From positions 1,054,001 through 1,118,000 of the forward strand of contig JASXTE010000014.1 of NCBI GenBank assembly GCA_030280995.1: a stretch of 64,000 bases of DNA, in the 5' to 3' direction. Positions 43,222 to 54,479 of this stretch are shown here, one piece after another. This DNA is from Hemileia vastatrix. Lineage: Eukaryota > Basidiomycota > Pucciniomycetes > Pucciniales > Zaghouaniaceae. The notes beneath the pieces are model-generated. The model saw only the letters and a program-made list of their open reading frames with translations, was not told where the DNA came from and did no database searches. Position 1 is the stretch's first letter, and each line of letters begins with the position of its first letter. The translations under genes were made by a program, and so were the position numbers.

Positions 43222-43305
43222 TTCAAGCCCCTTTTCCACCCCCAGTCGGTCCCAGGGGGGCCCCACTGGGGGTGACAGAGGGGCTAAAGGGGGGCTTCAA
43301 AGGGG
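43222..43305. other. GC-rich hairpin and G-run cluster
   Basis: The top strand holds G-runs of 6, 5, 4, 6 and 4 bases between 43255 and 43305 with spacers of 5-7 bases, which fits the G-quadruplex rule. The left side supplies complementary C-runs (AAGCCCC, CACCCCCAGT against ACTGGGGGTG), so a strong hairpin is also possible. It is isolated in AT-rich sequence about 340 bp ahead of the transposase remnant. Confidence 0.7.
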
Positions 43306-43604
43306 TAATTCAGAGGTAATGAAGGTAAAATTAATAATATACTGTTCTTAAAATATAAAATAATAAATTTTTTTTTTGGTTTTTATAAAATTAAATTTTT
43401 TATGTCAAATTTTTTGTATAATTTTTTGGTGTTGAAGATAGCAATTTTCAAGATTCCCAATATCAAGGTACATATAAATTCCTTAAAATTTCATTGGGAA
43501 ATTAAAAGCTGTTTTTGAATTTTAATAAGCTATTTCATAAGGTAAAATTTAATCAAATGTACTAAAATATATTGTGATATTATTCTATACACTGAAGACA
43601 TCTA

Positions 43605-44835
43605 GCCTTCGATGCATCAACAGATAATTTGTGTCTACGATCGAGTGAATTGTTAATTGTTCAAACCTGTATCCGCAATACTAAGACCCCTTCATGGCTA
43701 ACCTGTGTTCCTAGTAGTCTAGGAGAGTCTGGTACAAATCTTAAAGCTTCTGAATGGTTTGTACTATGTAAAATTTACTATGTGGAAGCTTTGATACCAG
43801 TTTGGGCTATTGAAAATTCTGACGCACGAGAGAAGAAGTCAATTAAATGTCTTTCACTGCTGGTTTCAATAATCAATATTCTGACTTCCTTGGAGATATG
43901 TGAAGCTCAAATTTCATCTCTTCAAGGTCAGTTAAAAGATTATATGAAGTGTCTTAAGGAATTTTGGCCAGATATCAATATAAAGCCAAACATCCACTTA
44001 GTACAACATTTTCCTGAAGTTCTGAGAAGATTTGGGCCAGCACCATCAACTGCAGCATGGGCCCACAAGCGTATAAATGGAATGTTAAGCTTCATTCCAA
44101 CCAATAAGAAAACATGTATGTTTTCCTTAATTAAAGCTACTTAACTTTATTAATTTCATTTTTTTTAAAGATCAAATGGACAATACCATTATTAAAAGGT
44201 TTATTTTGACCAGTCAGCTTCAATCATTAATGGACAGAACTAATGATCAATTTGAGAATGAAATGAAAAATGTCTTCAGTTCAGAGAAAAGAAAAATTCC
44301 CTCAAAATCATCTCAACTACTCTGTGAAGACTATGAATTGTGGATAGAGTATCTCAACATGATTGATGGTAAAAAAATATTTTCCAGTATTTTTACGAAA
44401 AATCAACCATCTGTTTCATCTCAAATTCTATCACCTCAAATTATTGAAGTAGATAACTTGTTACTGGATGGAAACAACTACTCATTATATTCAACAAATC
44501 AAGGAAGTGGCAATGTTGAGGTAAATTCATCAAAAGGAAATGTTGTTGGGGTCATATTGAAAATGTGGCAGTCAACAAAATTTTCAGGTCAAAATTTTAT
44601 TTTAGTTGGCTTATATGACATTGTGGATCCTAAAATTGAAAATCCTTATTTAAAAGCTGGGCTTAATGTTTTTTGGTGTTATGATAAATGGTCAAAAAAA
44701 GTAGTTATGAATAGCAAGGAAATTATTGGTCATGTTTCAAAAACTACACATCCTAGTGGTTTTGCAAATGTTTTCTCAAATACTTGTTGTATGATATCAT
44801 TAAAGAATATAGCCAGCAGCTATTCTGATTTTTAA
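43605..44835 (+). pseudogene. C-terminal part of a Tnp2-type (CACTA/EnSpm) transposase
   Basis: Exon a (about 43605-44115) reads TPSWLTCVPSSLGESGTNLK, ASEWFVLCKIYYVEALIPVW, SIINILTSLEICEAQISSLQ, NIHLVQHFPEVLRRFGPAPS, TAAWAHKRINGMLSF: the segment after the catalytic core of fungal Tnp2 transposases (LKADQW-, PNIHL- and FGPxxxxxxWxxERxNG-like motifs). The intron 44116-44170 (GTATGT...AAAG) splices in phase to exon b (44171-44835), which reads on with QMDNTIIKRFILTSQLQSLM and ends SSYSDF. The upstream end coincides with an AG at 43604-43605 that could be an acceptor. The catalytic N-terminal part was not found, so the fragment cannot transpose by itself. Over 390 codons remain open, which is notable in this decayed setting. 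Confidence 0.7.
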
Positions 44836-45052
44836 TGTGGTTTTAGAATTGTATATTTTTTGTGGACAATAAATATATATACAAATATTTACTGCCAGTG
44901 ATTGAGCTAACTAATAAAAGTAAAAAGTATGGACTCCAAATTTCACTCCCTGATTCATGAGAGGCAGTTTTGAATATGGATCACTTGAAGTTCTAACAGG
45001 TTAGTCAGAAATACAAAAAAATGACTTGCCTACAAGTCCTCATTTTTCCCCC
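44836..45052. other. Junction between transposase remnant and family C gypsy
   Basis: A/T-rich 3' end of the transposase fragment. GACTTGCCTACAAGTCCTC near 45023 resembles the palindrome of repeat E. Confidence 0.35.
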
Positions 45053-48000
45053 CTGTGCAGATAATGGGTTATGTATGTATTGTGGGGGTAAGCACAAGCT
45101 AGAAAATTGTGTAAAGTTGAAGGAAAGAGAAGGTACTAGTTCAAGGTCAAAAAACTAGTAGATAGTTTACTTGTGTGCAAAGCAAACTATCTTATCTCTC
45201 CCAGTGCACAGAACCTCCATGTCTTAAGGACTGGAGTTGCCTTAAACCGCTTTAGATTCATAATTTTCAAGGAGGATACCCCCTTCAGTTGTCTTATAGA
45301 CTCTGGAGATTCAATTTCTTTTGTTAGTTTATTGTTTTCAGAGAAGTTAAAACTGACATTCACAGATATCAATCAAACTCCAATTTATTTGGTTGAATCA
45401 GAGGAACCCAAATATTGGGTAAGTAAGAAAGTTTTATGGGTTTTCAACTTTCTGAATTTTCCCCCCTTCAAGTGGAAATTATCAGTCTTGGATGCCCCAA
45501 GAATGGACAATACCATCCTTGGACATGATTTTTTAATTCATTGGAATCCTGAAATTGATTGGTCACAAGGATTGATCACCCCACGCACTAAGTATATTTC
45601 TAATTCTTCAATGCAGGTCAATAGGGAGTTAAACAACCCAACTGACAATGTCCTGCTAGAGGACAAATCTCTGCCAGATGACTTTCAAGCATCTGTTCTT
45701 TCTCTAAATGAGCAATTGGCTAACCCTTCTAGCTTGATCACTTCACTTGAAGAAGATTTAAATTGCCTCAAAGTAGTGGAATTATGCTCTTTCAATTCTG
45801 GTCTTCCCTCAACATATTCTCTTGAAGATGATGACGACAATCAAATCAACGTTGAAGCCATTAAATCAACTCTACAGGAAATCTATCATGATTTCCTTGA
45901 TGTTTTCTCAATCGGCAAGGCCGATATATTACCACCTCATCAACCCTACAACCATCAAGTAGAGTTAATAGGTCCAGTACCTCTGGTAGGTCCTGTCTAT
46001 TCTTTATCAAAGGAAAAATATCAAGTTCTTTGAGATTACATTTCAGAGAATGTAGCCAAAGGTTTCATCAGAGCCAGTAAATCTCCAACTGGCTCCCCTG
46101 TTCTTTTTGTAAAGAAAAAAGATGGTAGCCTTAGGTTGTGTGTTGACTATAGAAAGCTCAACACAGTCACAAAGAAGAATGCTATCCCGTTCCTCCTATG
46201 TCATTGCTTCTTACCCTTTTTAATGGTGCTAATTTCTTTTCTAAAATTGATCTTAGAGGCGCTTATAATCTTATTTGCATTGCAAAAGGTCATGAACCAC
46301 TGACTGCAATGTGCACTAGATTTGGTAGTTTTGAATATTTAGTAATGCCTTTTGGATTATGTAATGCACCATCTACTTTTCAAACTCTTGTTAATGACAT
46401 CTTTCAAGATGTTTTTGAACAATTTGTTGTCGTCTACTTAGACGATATTTTAATTTTCTCAAAGACACTAGATGAACATATTCATCATGTTTGACAGGTT
46501 CTAAATCGCCTTTGAGATCACGGTCTTTATGCCAAGCACAATAAATGCAAATTCCATCTCAAATCTATTGATTTTTTGGGGTTTACGTTGTCCACTGATG
46601 GTTTAGTCATGGACAACAAAAAGGTCCAAAAAGTCCTGGAATGGCCTGAGCCCTAAACCGTTAAATCCCTCCAAGGAATTTTGGGTTTTGCCAATTTCTA
46701 TAGAAGATTTATTAAATATTACTCTAAAACTATTTCCAATATTACTTCTCTTCTTACAAAAGATATTCCTTTTGTTTTTACTTCTACAGCACAAAAGGAA
46801 TTTGAAGCATTGAAGACTGCATTTACCACAGCTCCAATTCTTTGACACTTTGATCCCTCTGCTTCGACAATAGTCGAGACGGACACTAGCGATTATGCTA
46901 TCGCAAGGGTCATTTCTCAATTCAATTCTGAAACAAAATTGTTTCATCCTGTTTCTTTTGAGTCACACAAACTCATTGCGGCAGAATTAAATTATGAAAT
47001 TCATGACAAAGAGCTTTTAGCTATTATTAATTGTCTTAAAAAATGGCACTCTTTTCTTCTCAGCCTAGATAGTCCTTTTCAAATTCTGACTGACCATAAT
47101 GCTTTGAAATACTTTATGTCTTCCAAAGTGTTAACCAGGCCTCAAGCCAGGTGGGCTGAATTTCTGTGTGAATTTCCTTTTTCTATTTCCTAACGCCCAG
47201 GTAAGAACTGCATTGTCCCAGATATCCTGTCACATTGGGACAACGTTTACCCACAGTGGGGGGACGCATTTGCTGACAAGAACCCAGCAAATGTGAAATA
47301 AATTTTCAACGAATCAATTTTAATGACTCATCAACTTAATTCAATAACAATTCAATATTTTCAAAATCAACTATCCAACATCCTTGAAGCTCAGTCAAAG
47401 GACAATTATTATTTAGGGATAAAAGACAAAATACTCTCAAAGCAAGGGACCAAAAGATTTAGTATTGAATAAGGTCTATAAGTTTTTGAAGTTAGAGTAG
47501 TCATACCCGACAATAATGAAATAAAATTATGGATTTTCAATAGTTGACATGATTCTCCATTAGCTGGTCATTTTGGGGTTGATAAAACCTACCAGTTAAT
47601 AGCAAGGGATTTCTTCTGGCCAGGAATGACCAGAGAAATCAAGGCCTATATAAGATCTTGTTACCAATGTAATAGGAATAAGGCTCCCTGTCACCGGAAG
47701 CATGGGTTGCTTCAACCACTTGCTATTCCCTCTAAAGCTTGTGAATCTTTATTGATGGATTTTATTTCTCAACTTTCTCTTTCTAATAATTTTGATGCTA
47801 TATTAGTAATAGTAGATAGATTTTCAAAAATTTCTATTTTCATTAAAACCACTACTACTGCTACAGCAGAAGATTTGTCGAAATTGTTTCTAGAATATGT
47901 ATTTTCCAAAAATGGCTTACCTAATGATATTTTTTCAGATAGAGGCTCATTGTTTGTATCCACATTCTGGACTCAATTGTGTCGACAACCCAATATCACG

Positions 48001-48803
48001 AGGAATCTCTCCACAGCCTATCATCCTGAAACCAATGGGCAAACAGAAAGGGCCAACCAAATTCTCAAACAATACCTTCAAATGTATGTCAGTTATCAAC
48101 AAGACAATTGGACCACATGATTACCATTGGCCAAATTTGCTTATAATAAATTGACTCATTCTTTGACATGACAATCTCCTTTCAAAAATGTTTATGGAAG
48201 ACATCCTCAATTCAACTCAATCCATGTAGGGACTAGTCATCCTGCGGAACATTATCTTTGAACATATCACGACTCCAAGAGGAACTTAAATCAAACTTGG
48301 AATTAGCGATTCAAAGGTACAAGGAACAGGCCGACAAACATTGACAATCTGCTCCTTCTTTTAAATCAGGCGACAAAGTATGGCTTGACGCACGAAACAT
48401 TCAAACAACTTGAGCATCAAAGAAACTGGCCGAAAAATTCTTGGGACCATTTGAAATTGACTTTGAAGTCTCTAAAACTGCATTTCAACTCAAGCTACCT
48501 CCTAAATGGTAGGCTATTCACCCTGTTTTCCATGTATCTCTCCTGGAACTGGCTCAAGAAACATACCCAGGAAGGAACCAACCTCCTCCAGAACCGGTCA
48601 AAGTAGAAGACCATCTAGAGTGGGAAGTAAGCTGTATCCTGGATTCAAGAATGCGCAAGGGGAAACTTCAATAACTCGTGGAATGGGAAGGCTTCCTAGA
48701 TGACTCAGAAAAAACATCCTGGGAACCAGCCATCAATGTTTCTAACACCCCTGAACTCCTAAAATCTTTTCATCTTAAATATCCTTTAAAACCAAAACCT
48801 TAG
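45053..48803 (+). pseudogene. Family C Ty3/gypsy gag end-pol, most complete copy, inactivated
   Basis: In order: gag zinc knuckle CMYCGGKHKLENC (45078 onward); protease CLIDSGDSISFVS (45290) with ILGHDFLIHW; RT start [17 protein letters not shown], catalytic VVYLDDILIFSK (46430-46465); RNase H (VETDTSDYAIARVIS, ELNYEIHDKELLAII, LTDHNALKYFMSSK); integrase zinc finger and core (SCYQCNRNKAPCHRKHG, MDFISQLSLSNNFDAILVI, FSDRGSLFVSTFWTQLC, STAYHPETNGQTERANQIL); chromodomain ending about 48803 (GKLQ-stop-LVEWEGFLDDSEK, PELLKSFHLKYP). About ten stops, mostly TGA where related copies suggest CGA (Arg) or TGG, and one missing base near 46185 inactivate it. Only the end of gag is present; no LTR was recognised on either side. 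Confidence 0.9.
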
Positions 48804-49664
48804 AAGTCTCTTTTATTTTTTCTCTTCTTACTCTTTTCTTTTCTTTTCTTAAAATTCTAAAACTTCTTTTCTTCTAAAAAATCCTTGCTCTGTTTCTTTT
48901 TTCTTCTTTCTTCTTCTAAAAAGCTTTTTTCAACCTTCTTTAAAAAATAAATAAATTAAATTAAATTAAATTAAATTAAAATTAAATTAAAGTAAAGTAA
49001 AATTTAAAAAAATAAAATAATAAAATTAAAATCTTAAAATTCATTAAAATAAAATCTTAAAAAAATCAATAATTCCTTTAATTTTCTTTCTTTTTCTCTT
49101 TCAAACTTTTCTTCTTTTCCTTTATTTCTTTTTCTTTGAACTATCAAAATTTTTCACAAACTCAATACAACAATCTTTCTCAAACTTCACTTCAATCTTT
49201 AAATCTCTCTTTTAAAATTCTTCGAAAAAATTACTTCTTTCTTTGAAATTTTTTCAAAACTATTTTTTCTTTTTTCTTTTCAAAATAATTTATATTCCTC
49301 AAAACTTCAATAAATAAATCTTTTACAAATACCAAATTTTTTCTCTCATTAAATTTTCATTTCAAACAAAATTTTTTCAATTAACTATTTTTTTTACTTC
49401 TTACTTAAATTTTTTCTTTTCAAAACTTAAACTAAAATTTCCTCAGTTAAACATTCTTTCTTTTCTTCTTTCATTCAAATTTTCTTCTTTCGAAATTTAA
49501 AACAAAATTATATTAAAATCTTTTCTTTTTTTTCTTTTTCTTTCTCAAAATCTTATAAAATATATATTAAAATTTCAATTAAAAGAACAAAATAAAATAA
49601 ATAAATAAATACACAAATTGTTTTCTACTTTTTCCTTCCCTCTTTCTTTCTTTTCTTTTTCTTC
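48804..49664 (+). other. Pyrimidine-rich 3' tail of the family C element
   Basis: After the chromodomain stop the top strand is T/C-rich low-complexity sequence (TTTTCTTTTCTTTTC-like) with an A-rich interlude at 48.94-49.03 kb. No gene. Antisense counterparts follow the other two family C copies. Confidence 0.5.
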
Positions 49665-50470
49665 CATTTCAAATTTTCTCCTGTATTTTCTCCCAAACCA
49701 ACTTCTTCATTGTTTCCAAAACAACCCTTATTTCCTTCCTACACTTCTCAAATACCTCCTCCACTCCTACTGGTACCACTTCCCCAATTTCTAGTGATTC
49801 TTCAGCCATGACAAAGGAGGCAGAATCAACAATTTTGTCGACCCTACCACTTAAATCTTCGATGAATTGAGCTTGTCAACCCTGCCGAGGTTTCTTCGAC
49901 CATACCTGGTCAAGAGTTTCTTTGTTGTCCTCCCTCAAATAAATGACAGGTTGATTTGCCTCAATTGGCAGCTATGGCGCAGTTTCCACAATTGGAACTT
50001 CCGCAATGACATCTGAATTCTAAAACATACGGTCATCAGTAACAAAATTTTTGAAAATAAAAGAAAAAACAGACTTACTTCAAAAAATGGGTCAGCTTCT
50101 AAAAATAATTTTGGTGTGACTTCCACCGTCACTTCCTTCTCCTCTTTGTCATCTTTGATGACCATCCCCCGCTTCTTTGGTGTCCGTCTCAAGATGGGGA
50201 CTTCATCCTCATCCTCTTAAACCAACTCATCTACCTCTTCTTCCACCCCTTGTTTTTTACCAGTGGCCTAAGTTATCCAGGCTGCCACGGTATCATCGAC
50301 CTCCTCCTCAATCTCTCCCACCGACTGATTTTCCCTGACCTATACGTCCCAGATATCTTTGACCACCTCTTTGGTCTTTGGTATTACCCAATATTGGGTT
50401 TTTGTAAAACGTCGTTCGATGTCCGCAATTTTTGATAAGGCATCACACGCCACCTGTCTCCAGCGGCAAG
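49665..50470 (-). pseudogene. Antisense relic of an acidic coiled-coil ORF with intron, probably gag-like
   Basis: Minus strand: KIADIERRFTKTQYWVIPKT, GEIEEEVDDTVAAWIT, EDEDEVPILRRTPKKRGMVI, KDDKEEKEVTVEVTPKLFLE, ADPFFE. The intron 50078 to 50020 (GTAAGT...TTTTAG, branch-like ACTGAT) then leads to NSDVIAEVPIVETAP, QPVIYLREDNKETLDQVWSK, SGRVDKIVDSASFVMAEES and a coiled coil (EVFEKCRKEIRVVLETMKKL). Four or more stops break it. The family is not recognised; the acidic N-terminus and coiled coil suit the start of a retroelement ORF. Confidence 0.4.
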
Positions 50471-50727
50471 CTCGCATTTCTGGCGAGGGCCTCATGTAGT
50501 TATGCTTTTGACGCAAAAATATTCCATCAATTCACAGGCCGTGCAGGATTGAGAATATTGCTGGGTAACCAGTCCACCATCTGCTTTGGGGTGTGGAGGC
50601 GTGGGAGTTGGGGTAGAACAAGTCAACATAATAAAATATAAAGTAATTAAAGTAAGAATGGAGAGAAAGTAGTGTGGGAAAGTATGTCTCATGCTCAACA
50701 GAGCTCGCTTTTTTCTACCCGGGCATC
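50471..50727. other. Short intergenic or relic sequence
   Basis: GC-richer than its surroundings. Antisense frame 50492-50830 is open but has no motif. Confidence 0.3.
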
Positions 50728-51536
50728 TGTCACATGCCACATGACACTTGTGGGAAAAGCAGCTCATTAAATCAATAATACACAGGTCTAAAACCATACT
50801 CAAAGCACAGAAAACAATTCTACATAGCAACTGTGACTTTCCTTTGTGTACTCACTATTCAACCGCGCTAGTCTAAACTTTAAATCTTAATTAGTCAATC
50901 TCTCAATAGTGTGTTTTAGTCTTTTCCTCAATAAGCGACACACCGTGCAATAGTTAATGTAATAGTCCGCTAAAAGGTTTATTAAGTATCTGTGAGTTAT
51001 TAAAAGGGGTGATGAGCATGGACGGGATGGTTAGTGGAGGATTAAAGGGTTAAGGGATGTTAGTGAGGAGGGTCCAGGTGTAACGGGTGTAATTTTGGTG
51101 GTCTGTGGTGTGCGGAATAATGGATGGGTATGAGGTCAATGCAAGGAGTAGTAATGGATATAAAAGGGGCAGATTCTGGTTTGACATTTCTTTAGAATTA
51201 AATTATAAAACGTATATATAGTTAATATTGGTAAAGCTTCAGGTTAAATCATTATTATTGTATCTTTCCTTATTTTTCTCAGTAATCATTTTTAAATCCT
51301 AAATCTTTGATTATTGAGTTTTCAACCCTTTGTGAGATCTTAAGAATATTAATATTACCTTTAAATTATATTAGAATTCTTATCAAACATATCTCAAAGC
51401 AGTAGCTCTTCCTTTGATTCATCTTCAAACCACTTCCTCAAACATTTCTTCTGTGCTTCAAAGAAGTTTCTAAACTACTCTCCTCATCTCACTTCCAGGA
51501 ACACCCTCAACCTTGTGCATAGGTTGTCCGGTGACA
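50728..51536 (+). repeat. Candidate solo LTR (809 bp)
   Basis: It starts TGTCACATGCC and ends GGTGACA, giving the perfect inverted pair TGTCAC/GTGACA with TG...CA ends. A TATA-like GATATAAAAGGGGC lies near 51157. Flanking five bases are GCATC and GTGTC, which are not a clean target duplication. No second copy is seen in the window, so this rests on its ends and promoter only. Confidence 0.35.
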
Positions 51537-52386
51537 GTGTCCTAGCTTAATTATAAATGCAATGGCCCTTATTATATGCACTAATTTCATTAAAAAACTC
51601 AAGCTTGGCGCTTTAATTCACCTAAATTAGTCAAGAATTTACCCATGCAAGCACCTGCCAAGGACTGCATGTAGTTACCCCACATTTCACCCCCTTTTTT
51701 GGGTTTTTAAGTGGTTTCTCAGTCAATTTTGGTTATTTTTGAATGGGGATTTCCCCTAGTATAAGTTCATGATTAGCCCCATCATTTCTACTGTTGATCC
51801 CCCTAAATATTGAATAATAAATTTCCTTAATTCTCCCTTTTAGTCTTTTATTTTAAATGTATTACACGCATATACTCTCTTTTTTGCTTATTCTTTATTT
51901 TTGATGGATTATCCCTATTACTGCAGGATTTTGGCAGGTGATATCATTCTAATTATTTTATTGGTCACTCTATATGCTGTTGAACATGTCTATTAATTGG
52001 AACGAGTTATCAACAATCATGTATAGAGCTGGTAAATGAAGGGGTTCATTGGGGAAGTTATTGTGTATAAAAGGAGGGGGTTTTTGGTCTTGTTTTCTAC
52101 AACCTCTATCATTACAATTAAACATATAACCAATAAGATTAAAATAAATATCAATAGTACTCATAAAATCTTTGAATAGTATCTGAATTTATTAAATCTA
52201 TTTTTCTACCAACTATAAGATTTTAAGCTATATATAATTAGGGAGATTAAAATTACTGAGACCATTATATTGAGTTATATTTTAATACTTATTGGGTTTT
52301 TGATACAGTATTCATATAGGACCATTAAAATCTTCTAGACAACTGACCATTCAAGCTAGTTCACGTCTCTGTACTTGTCCTCAGCC
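51537..52386 (+). repeat. Right half of a family B LTR
   Basis: It matches 1913-2785 along its length: GTGTCCTAG(C)TTAATTATAAATGC, CAAGGACTGCATGTAGTTACC, GTGGTTTCTCAGTCAATTTTGG, GATTTTGGCAGGTGATATCA, and the end AAGCTAGTTCA(C/T)GTCT to CCTCAGCCTGA. The left half is missing. A TATA-like TGTATAAAAGGAGG lies at about 52063. Confidence 0.8.
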
Positions 52387-53505
52387 TGAAAATATTAGAA
52401 TAATTTGTTAAAGATAATAAACATATAGAACAATCCAATACATAATGACATTCCAATGATATATCAACAGAAAATAATTGAGAATAAACTTGAATTATCT
52501 CCAAGTGAGCTGACCTATTGCAATCTGGAATCTCTTCTTGAGGAGAGATTGTAACTTTAGAGAGATCAGCCCTTACTACCCCATAAATGGGGGTCTTCAA
52601 ACTTATATTTTTTATAAATTCACCAGAAGCTGACCTGTTAATTTGCCTATTCTTGGTGCATAAAATCACTGGTACATAGTATTAAGGCTAGGCCAAGTCT
52701 CCCAGCCATAATCTCCTGGGGGTGCTAGCTGCATATGAAGCAGCCTCATATCATCTCTGGCTATCTCTAAACTAGTCTCCATTTCACACTGATAACCTAT
52801 CCAGGCTTCAAAATCCATAAAAAATGGCCCACCAAGAACCGTTTTCACAGCCTTTCTAGCCACATGAAAATACACCCTTTCAACAGATCCACCTACACTT
52901 AATTTGACATGTTTAGCTGTCCCCATAAATTTGGTCTCATGTACACCTATTCCTTTTAGGTTTCCACATGTATCAGATTTAATTGGCAATCCTATATTAG
53001 TTTCTTTATCTAAAGAAATTAACTTAATTTGTGACTCAGAATCCACCAGGGCCTTTACCTCTTTACCATTCAACATTACCATTAAATACCTTAAAGGAGC
53101 AGAAAAATGAGTTTCCACCACCTCTCCAACTTCTCAACATTTTCAAATATATATTCCACCTCTCCTACAGATACCGGTCTCCTTGTCAGATGCTCCTACT
53201 TCTTCTCTGCAAGAGCAGGACTAATCTTAAATAATTTTCTTAAAGATAGAGGAATCTGAAGTTGATTCACTCTACCCAACACTATCTCCAAAGCATTTTC
53301 TTGGTCAGATACTACTGGCCTTTCATATTGTACTTTACTTTTAATAGCCTTGGCCCTGGGAACCTCTTGAGGAACCACATTTCCATCTTCACCCCCCATA
53401 ATAACATCTTCACCTGCCATAACCTAGCTCCATCACAAGGTTCTTTCACTAATACAGATCCATAACTGGTCCACCTTACCCCTTCCATAGGAGTCACCAT
53501 GCAAT
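52387..53505 (-). pseudogene. Antisense relic of another gypsy family (D): gag end, protease, start of pol
   Basis: Minus strand from about 53500: gag C-terminal part with QENALEIVLGRVNQLQIPLS and LRKLFKISPALAEKK. Then comes the protease region 53121-52666 (PLRYLMVMLNGKEVKALVDS, where the catalytic DSG is DSE, followed by KLISLDKETN, VLGGPFFMDFEAWI). The frame then degenerates toward pol (KLTGQLLVNL and following) and ends at the LTR fragment near 52390. The order and the motif of a proline/leucine helix before the protease are typical of basidiomycete gypsy elements. Stops and the DSE change make it inactive. Confidence 0.65.
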
Positions 53506-53565
53506 ATGGGGGGTGGACTTGCTAACAAGTCTGCAACCTTGAAATAAAATTCTTATTTATTCAAG
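53494..53565 (+). repeat. Diverged terminus of repeat E
   Basis: CACCATGCAATATGGGGGG is followed by ACTTGCTAACAAGT and CTTGAAAT, matching 56728 and 41557. Confidence 0.5.
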
Positions 53566-54085
53566 CATCAATTGAGGTGTTGATGAAGCTGTCAAGAAAC
53601 ATGAATGAATCTTTTTTGAGCTCACCATGAAGACAACTTGAATATGTACTGAATCTCAGTAAAGCATTACATGAAAACATCTTGAAGTGTGGCTAGTATG
53701 ATTTTTTGAAAAAAAGTTGAAACAAATGCACCCCATAAACTAACCAGGCTTATAAATAAACAAGATATAAAGAATAATTTTTGTTTTTTACATTCTTTTA
53801 TAATTAAAATCATTTCAATTTATATTGAATCAAATTAAATTATACAATCATACAGGTTCTGAGCTCAAATATATAGATAAACTATTTAATTTTATTAGAA
53901 ATTATTAAAGAAAGAATATTTAATGCAGTGATACTATTAGAAAAGTTCTTCTCATTGAAACTTTTGAGAAACATACATGATTTTTTCCAATTATATGACT
54001 AGATAGTAATAAATATTATAAAGATTTAAAATATCTGTAGAAGGTAAGAAATTGTCAAAGATAAATTTTTGAAGAATTTTTTCAA
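53566..54085. other. AT-rich interior of repeat E region, nothing recognised
   Basis: No reading frame or motif stands out; it links the repeat E terminus to the tandem repeat. Confidence 0.35.
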
Positions 54086-54087
54086 CC

Positions 54088-54262
54088 ATATAATTTGTAA
54101 TAGTTATATGTAGATATATAATTTGTAATAATTATATGTAGATATATAATTTGTAATAATTATATGTAGATATATAATTTGTAATAATTATATGTAGATA
54201 TATAATTTGTAATAATTATATGTAGATATATAGTTTGTAAAATTATATGTATATATATAATT
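54088..54262 (+). repeat. 28-bp tandem repeat, about 6 copies
   Basis: The unit TATAATTTGTAATAATTATA plus TGTAGATA repeats in phase, with the last unit degenerate (TAGTTTGTAAAATT). Confidence 0.9.
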
Positions 54263-54479
54263 TGATCACCAGTAGGTGAAAACAGTATATGTGTACTATT
54301 AGTCTTTAAAAATGAGATGTTTTTACATTCCACATATATGAATGCAAATGTGAAAATTTTAATTTTATTAAATCAAATTTTAGAACTAATTTTTCCAAGT
54401 TTAGTGGTTATTTTGTGTTCAATAAATTACACTTTAAATTCTATTTAACTTGGTTATTTAATTTCTCTATTCAGTAAGT

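Noticed and set aside
45187..45372. Antisense frame opposite the family C protease
   Set aside because: It lies wholly within a recognised protease domain on the other strand.
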